A stretch of DNA of 7,964 nt from DATJSN01 sp035504095 (GTDB lineage: Bacteria > Planctomycetota > Phycisphaerae > WQYP01): the NCBI GenBank assembly GCA_035504095.1, contig DATJSN010000096.1, forward strand, positions 1 to 7,964. The letters run 5' to 3'. Made by a program: the position numbers and the translations under genes. The notes beneath the pieces are model-generated. The model did not search any database. It was not told the DNA's origin and worked only from the letters and a program-made list of their open reading frames with translations. Below are positions 5,767 to 7,964 of this stretch, one piece after another; within the stretch, counting starts at the first letter, position 1, and every line of letters starts with the position of its first letter.

Positions 5767-6291
5767 ATGCGATACAGGGGCTCTTGTTTGTGGATTCTGG
5801 TATTGGCCGCAGTCTTGGCTGTCTGGCTCACGGGATGCTCATCTGCAACTTCTTCGCCGCATGCTGACGGTCTGTGTCATGGCTCGGCCCAGGTTGTTTC
5901 GGTAAATCAGTGGATGTGGAGCGCTCAGGTGGTTTATGAAGGGCAAGAGTACACCATCTGGTGGGATAACAGCAGCATGCTTTTTTATAACAATTTGCTG
6001 ACAACACCGACGCTGGCGGCCAAACCTGGCGACGTGATCAACTTTAACGGTTTTTTGAGCGACGGGGAAATTTATCTTGGCCGGGAATGGATTGGAACCT
6101 CGCCACCGGTGGCGACACCAACGCCTTCGCAAAGTATTGTCGCTGCTCCGCCAAAGTTTTCTTCGCCTCGGACGCCTGATGAGCCGGTTCCCGGCGGGAT
6201 TTCACCACTTCCAGTGCCCTATGGCGAAAGTCCGGCGCCGGCTTCAACGGGAATCACGCCGCTGCCGCTGCCTGCCAATGGAAACAAATAA
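5767..6291 (+). CDS. predicted outer-surface or periplasmic lipoprotein of unknown function
   Basis: A 174-residue protein with a lipoprotein signal peptide: basic MRYRG, a hydrophobic core at about 8-20, then lipobox L21-T22-G23-C24. After lipid attachment at Cys24 a compact domain follows (about 35-112), rich in Trp, Tyr and Val with alternating beta-like stretches (VVSVNQWMWSAQVVY, INFNGFLSDGEIYL). It could be an OB-like small beta barrel, but this is a guess. The tail (112-174) is proline-rich and low-complexity, with the near-repeat GISPLPVP / GITPLPLP, typical of a flexible spacer. The ATG at 5767 has AAGGAG 11 nt upstream, slightly long spacing. The gene stands alone, divergent from the phosphotransferase and convergent with the LolA-fold gene. 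I recognise no family. Confidence 0.75.
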   Translation: MRYRGSCLWILVLAAVLAVWLTGCSSATSSPHADGLCHGSAQVVSVNQWMWSAQVVYEGQEYTIWWDNSSMLFYNNLLTTPTLAAKPGDVINFNGFLSDGEIYLGREWIGTSPPVATPTPSQSIVAAPPKFSSPRTPDEPVPGGISPLPVPYGESPAPASTGITPLPLPANGNK

Positions 6292-6361
6292 GTGAATGTG
6301 AAATAAATGCCGTTGTTTTTATTTTCTGCTCGTCATGGCATAGCCCATCGGATTTTCAAAG

Positions 6362-7183
6362 TTATTGGCCGGAAGTTCCCTGCTGCCAGGGTTGAACTTC
6401 AACGGTCCAGCCGGAATTTTCATCTGGCGGCTGAACCTGAAATACAAAATTCATGGATGTATTGACCTGAAAATTCTTAAGCGCCGCCGTGGTAACGTCT
6501 CCGTCCGGATCGGTACGGATAATTTGCACGGGCAATTGGATTTTGGGGTCAATCCAAAAATCCATTTGGGTAAAGGTAAATTCCTCTGGATTCTGCGGGA
6601 TTAAGCGTACCCCCTGCAGTCCTGTATGCGCTTTATCAACGGGCAACAGCGTTACATCAAATTCGCGCAGAACTTCCTGGGGATCCTGACCGATGGGGAT
6701 GGGGATGGGACCTTCACCGAGTTTTAAGGGATCAAATTTTTTTCCCGGCGGCGCAATCTGCGTCTTGCGGTAAACTTTGGCTGAACCGTCACGATCGATC
6801 AGCCATTGACCATCGAAAAGAATATCATGATCAGCATTCGTGCTGGCGATGGCGCCATCAACTACCAACTCATCAAAATGAATATCAAACTGCGTGCCAT
6901 CGATGCCCTGCTGGTAATGGATGGAACCAATATCGATGTCCTCCTCCTGTGTCCGCGCATGATCGGTCGTGACTTGTAAATCGGCAGAAAAATTATGCAG
7001 CGTCGAGCCGCGCTGCTGAAGCATGAGAAGAATCTGCATTACCTGCGGCGATGCAGACTGCTGAACCACCGGCGGCATGTCCGGTTGGGTGGATGTCGTC
7101 TGGGCGTAAACCATTTTGCAGGCACAGCCTGCCGCCAAAATAACTAAAAAAACCGGCGTTAACCGCCGGATTCTATTTGCCAT
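6362..7183 (-). CDS. LolA-fold periplasmic protein (outer-membrane lipoprotein-sorting-like)
   Basis: From the ATG at 7183 the protein has 273 residues. A signal peptide covers about 1-27, with likely cleavage after VYA; an imperfect lipobox-like AAGC at 17-20 is a weaker alternative. The mature part (about 47-265) shows the LolA/LppX pattern: an opening helix (VMQILLMLQQRG), the LHNFSADLQVTT strand, then DILFDGQWLIDRD, AKVYRKTQIAPP, a region ending IPIPIGQDP, and a late FTQMDFWIDPKIQLPVQI strand pair. In this fold a hydrophobic cavity carries lipid or acylated protein. True LolA function is not proven; many planctomycete paralogues of this fold have no known role. The start at 7183 is chosen because GGGGA lies 8 nt upstream, whereas the longer ATG at 7198 has no SD. 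It overlaps the HAD gene end by 11 bp, suggesting translational coupling. No clear terminator lies between it and the convergent lipoprotein (6292-6361). Confidence 0.72.
   Translation of the reverse strand: MANRIRRLTPVFLVILAAGCACKMVYAQTTSTQPDMPPVVQQSASPQVMQILLMLQQRGSTLHNFSADLQVTTDHARTQEEDIDIGSIHYQQGIDGTQFDIHFDELVVDGAIASTNADHDILFDGQWLIDRDGSAKVYRKTQIAPPGKKFDPLKLGEGPIPIPIGQDPQEVLREFDVTLLPVDKAHTGLQGVRLIPQNPEEFTFTQMDFWIDPKIQLPVQIIRTDPDGDVTTAALKNFQVNTSMNFVFQVQPPDENSGWTVEVQPWQQGTSGQ
6679..6709 (+). repeat. four G-tracts including a (GATGGG)x3 tandem repeat
   Basis: Plus-strand G-tracts at 6679-6682, 6695-6698, 6701-6704 and 6707-6709 are separated by loops of 12, 2 and 2 nt, a possible G-quadruplex on the template strand of the LolA-fold gene. 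The last three form a GATGGG hexamer repeat (6692-6709), which encodes a Pro-Ile run in the protein. Gain or loss of a unit would keep frame. Confidence 0.4.
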
Positions 7184-7874
7184 TAATGCATTCCCCATTT
7201 ACTTGTTTCGCCGACAATAACGCCCGAAATGAATCCGGTTCTTCCACGAGGCGGTCCAGTTCCAACAAACTGCTTATCACATAAGTGGCCCGCTGGGCAA
7301 AAGGTGGCCGCGGTTTTTCCGGCGATGTAAGCAATACACTGGCGACCTGTGCCGCTTCCGCCACTTCGATATCAAAAACATAATCTCCGGCCATCAGGGT
7401 GCGATCCAGCGATATATTCAAACGGCGGGCAATACCGCGAATGCTGTCCGGATGCGGTTTAACCGGAGGCTCATCGCGCGAAATAACATCATCGAAACTC
7501 AGGGCATGGCGTTGGAGAATAGTCTCGACACTTTTGCGACTATTACGGCTGAGCAGTGCGATCTTAATTCCACGTTTCCGCAGGGCGTCCAGGGCGAGGT
7601 GGGCGTCTTGGCGCAACGTGGATTTTTCCGCCGCCTGAGCTTCATGCTGATGCAAAACCGCCCAGGCTCGCGTTTGTTCGCGTTCAGGCAGAGCTGCAAT
7701 CCACTCCAGAACCGGATGGCGGACCGCAACACCCAGTTCGCTGCGCAATGTTTCATAATCAAGCGCATCGACCGTTAATGTTCCGTCCATGTCGAAGATA
7801 ACTAATTGATATCTGATGGCGTCTCCTTGATTCGTAAAGGATGTGATTATAGCTGGCGCGGCGATGATGAGCAT
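7173..7874 (-). CDS. HAD-superfamily hydrolase (phosphoglycolate phosphatase-like)
   Basis: A cytoplasmic phosphatase with the full HAD motif set, numbered from the ATG at 7874. Motif I is FDMDGTL (nucleophile Asp28, acid Asp30), motif II LLSRNS (Ser109), motif III Lys139 in VKPHPD, and motif IV GDYVFDIE (Asp164, Asp168). A helical cap lies at about 38-95, as in the Gph/PGMB subfamily I. Substrate unknown. The start is doubtful. The ATG at 7874 is the only conventional codon before motif I, yet it has no SD and lies upstream of a TATAAT at 7851-7846. By contrast AAGGAG (7828-7823) lies 5 nt before an ATC codon (7817-7815), which would begin the protein at RYQLVIFDMDG, the position typical of the family (214 residues). 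The stop overlaps the LolA-fold gene start. Confidence 0.88.
   Translation of the reverse strand: MLIIAAPAIITSFTNQGDAIRYQLVIFDMDGTLTVDALDYETLRSELGVAVRHPVLEWIAALPEREQTRAWAVLHQHEAQAAEKSTLRQDAHLALDALRKRGIKIALLSRNSRKSVETILQRHALSFDDVISRDEPPVKPHPDSIRGIARRLNISLDRTLMAGDYVFDIEVAEAAQVASVLLTSPEKPRPPFAQRATYVISSLLELDRLVEEPDSFRALLSAKQVNGECINGK
7846..7851 (-). promoter_or_regulatory. predicted -10 box for the HAD gene
   Basis: A perfect TATAAT on the minus strand (7851-7846) with no good -35 at 16-18 bp. If used, transcription starts near 7839 and excludes the ATG at 7874, leaving AAGGAG at 7828-7823 as the first ribosome binding site. The missing -35 fits an activator-dependent promoter. Confidence 0.35.
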
Positions 7875-7884
7875 ATGCAGATCA
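7865..7884. promoter_or_regulatory. candidate operator: 20-bp imperfect palindrome between divergent promoters
   Basis: Arms TGATGAGCAT (7865-7874) and ATGCAGATCA (7875-7884) are complementary at 8 of 10 positions, with a perfect GCATATGC core. The centre (7874.5) is about midway between the minus TATAAT (centre 7848.5) and the plus TATAAT (centre 7897.5), where the -35 boxes would be. This is a natural site for a dimeric regulator acting on both promoters. Confidence 0.4.
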
Positions 7885-7894
7885 AGAGAACATG

Positions 7895-7900
7895 TATAAT
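7895..7900 (+). promoter_or_regulatory. predicted -10 box for the plus-strand gene at the right edge
   Basis: A perfect TATAAT 15 nt before the ATG at 7916, without a recognisable -35. Transcription would start near 7907, giving a leader of about 9 nt that begins almost at the GGAG (7907-7910). The gene would be nearly leaderless, or else the real promoter lies farther upstream. Confidence 0.35.
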
Positions 7901-7915
7901 CCGACCGGAGAATTT

Positions 7916-7964
7916 ATGCGCGACAATCCGTTAAATCAATGGCATCAGCAATCTGAAGCTTCAC
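7916..7964 (+). CDS. 5' end of a plus-strand gene, truncated by the window edge
   Basis: An open frame starts at ATG 7916 and runs off the window after 16 codons, reading MRDNPLNQWHQQSEAS. GGAG at 7907-7910 lies 5 nt upstream and a TATAAT at 7895-7900, which together support a real start. The fragment is hydrophilic, with no signal peptide in the visible part. Product cannot be assigned. It is divergent from the HAD gene. Confidence 0.5.
   Translation, partial: MRDNPLNQWHQQSEAS

Noticed and set aside
5699..5905. 68-codon plus frame overlapping the lipoprotein start
   Set aside because: No ribosome binding site, and the overlapping frame has a signal peptide and lipobox.
6292..6361. Bidirectional terminator between the convergent genes
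   Set aside because: Only 4-5 bp imperfect stems (for example ATGCC/GGCAT far apart) and a T-rich stretch without an adjacent GC stem.

Overview
The window reads as ordinary chromosomal DNA from a Gram-negative-type bacterium. A DsbD-type thiol reductase, a lipobox lipoprotein and a LolA-fold protein all imply a periplasm and an outer membrane. The phosphotransferase, the small HTH protein and the gene style suggest Planctomycetota, perhaps Phycisphaerae, but this is an impression from memory and not a result. I see no transposase, integrase, CRISPR array, tRNA, rRNA or phage gene.

Layout. Positions 1-206 hold no convincing gene. They contain an 18-bp hairpin, a small hairpin and a degenerate 9-bp-period repeat ending just outside the aldehyde dehydrogenase stop. 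Positions 207-5382 carry four minus-strand genes. In transcription order these are an APH-fold phosphotransferase (5382-4342), a 104-aa XRE-type HTH protein (4052-3738), a full-length DsbD (3600-1669) and an aldehyde dehydrogenase (1634-207). DsbD and the dehydrogenase are 34 bp apart and probably share a transcript. The phosphotransferase, the HTH gene and dsbD each have their own promoter-like sequence. Positions 5383-5766 form a divergent regulatory region between the phosphotransferase and a plus-strand lipoprotein (5767-6291). The lipoprotein converges on a minus-strand pair: a HAD phosphatase (start near 7817 or 7874, ending at 7173) whose end overlaps the start of a LolA-fold periplasmic protein (7183-6362). 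The last 49 bases begin a plus-strand gene that runs off the edge.

How the genes work together. DsbD carries electrons across the inner membrane to reduce periplasmic disulfides. The dehydrogenase oxidises an aldehyde in the cytoplasm, and its link to DsbD may be only co-transcription. The HAD and LolA-fold genes look translationally coupled. I found no complete new system. The most interesting signals are regulatory: (1) an anti-SD arrangement in the leader of the HTH gene, (2) a HAD gene whose good ribosome binding site points to an ATC codon instead of its only ATG, (3) a near-palindrome midway between two divergent TATAAT boxes at 7846-7900, and (4) a long hairpin straddling the phosphotransferase stop codon.
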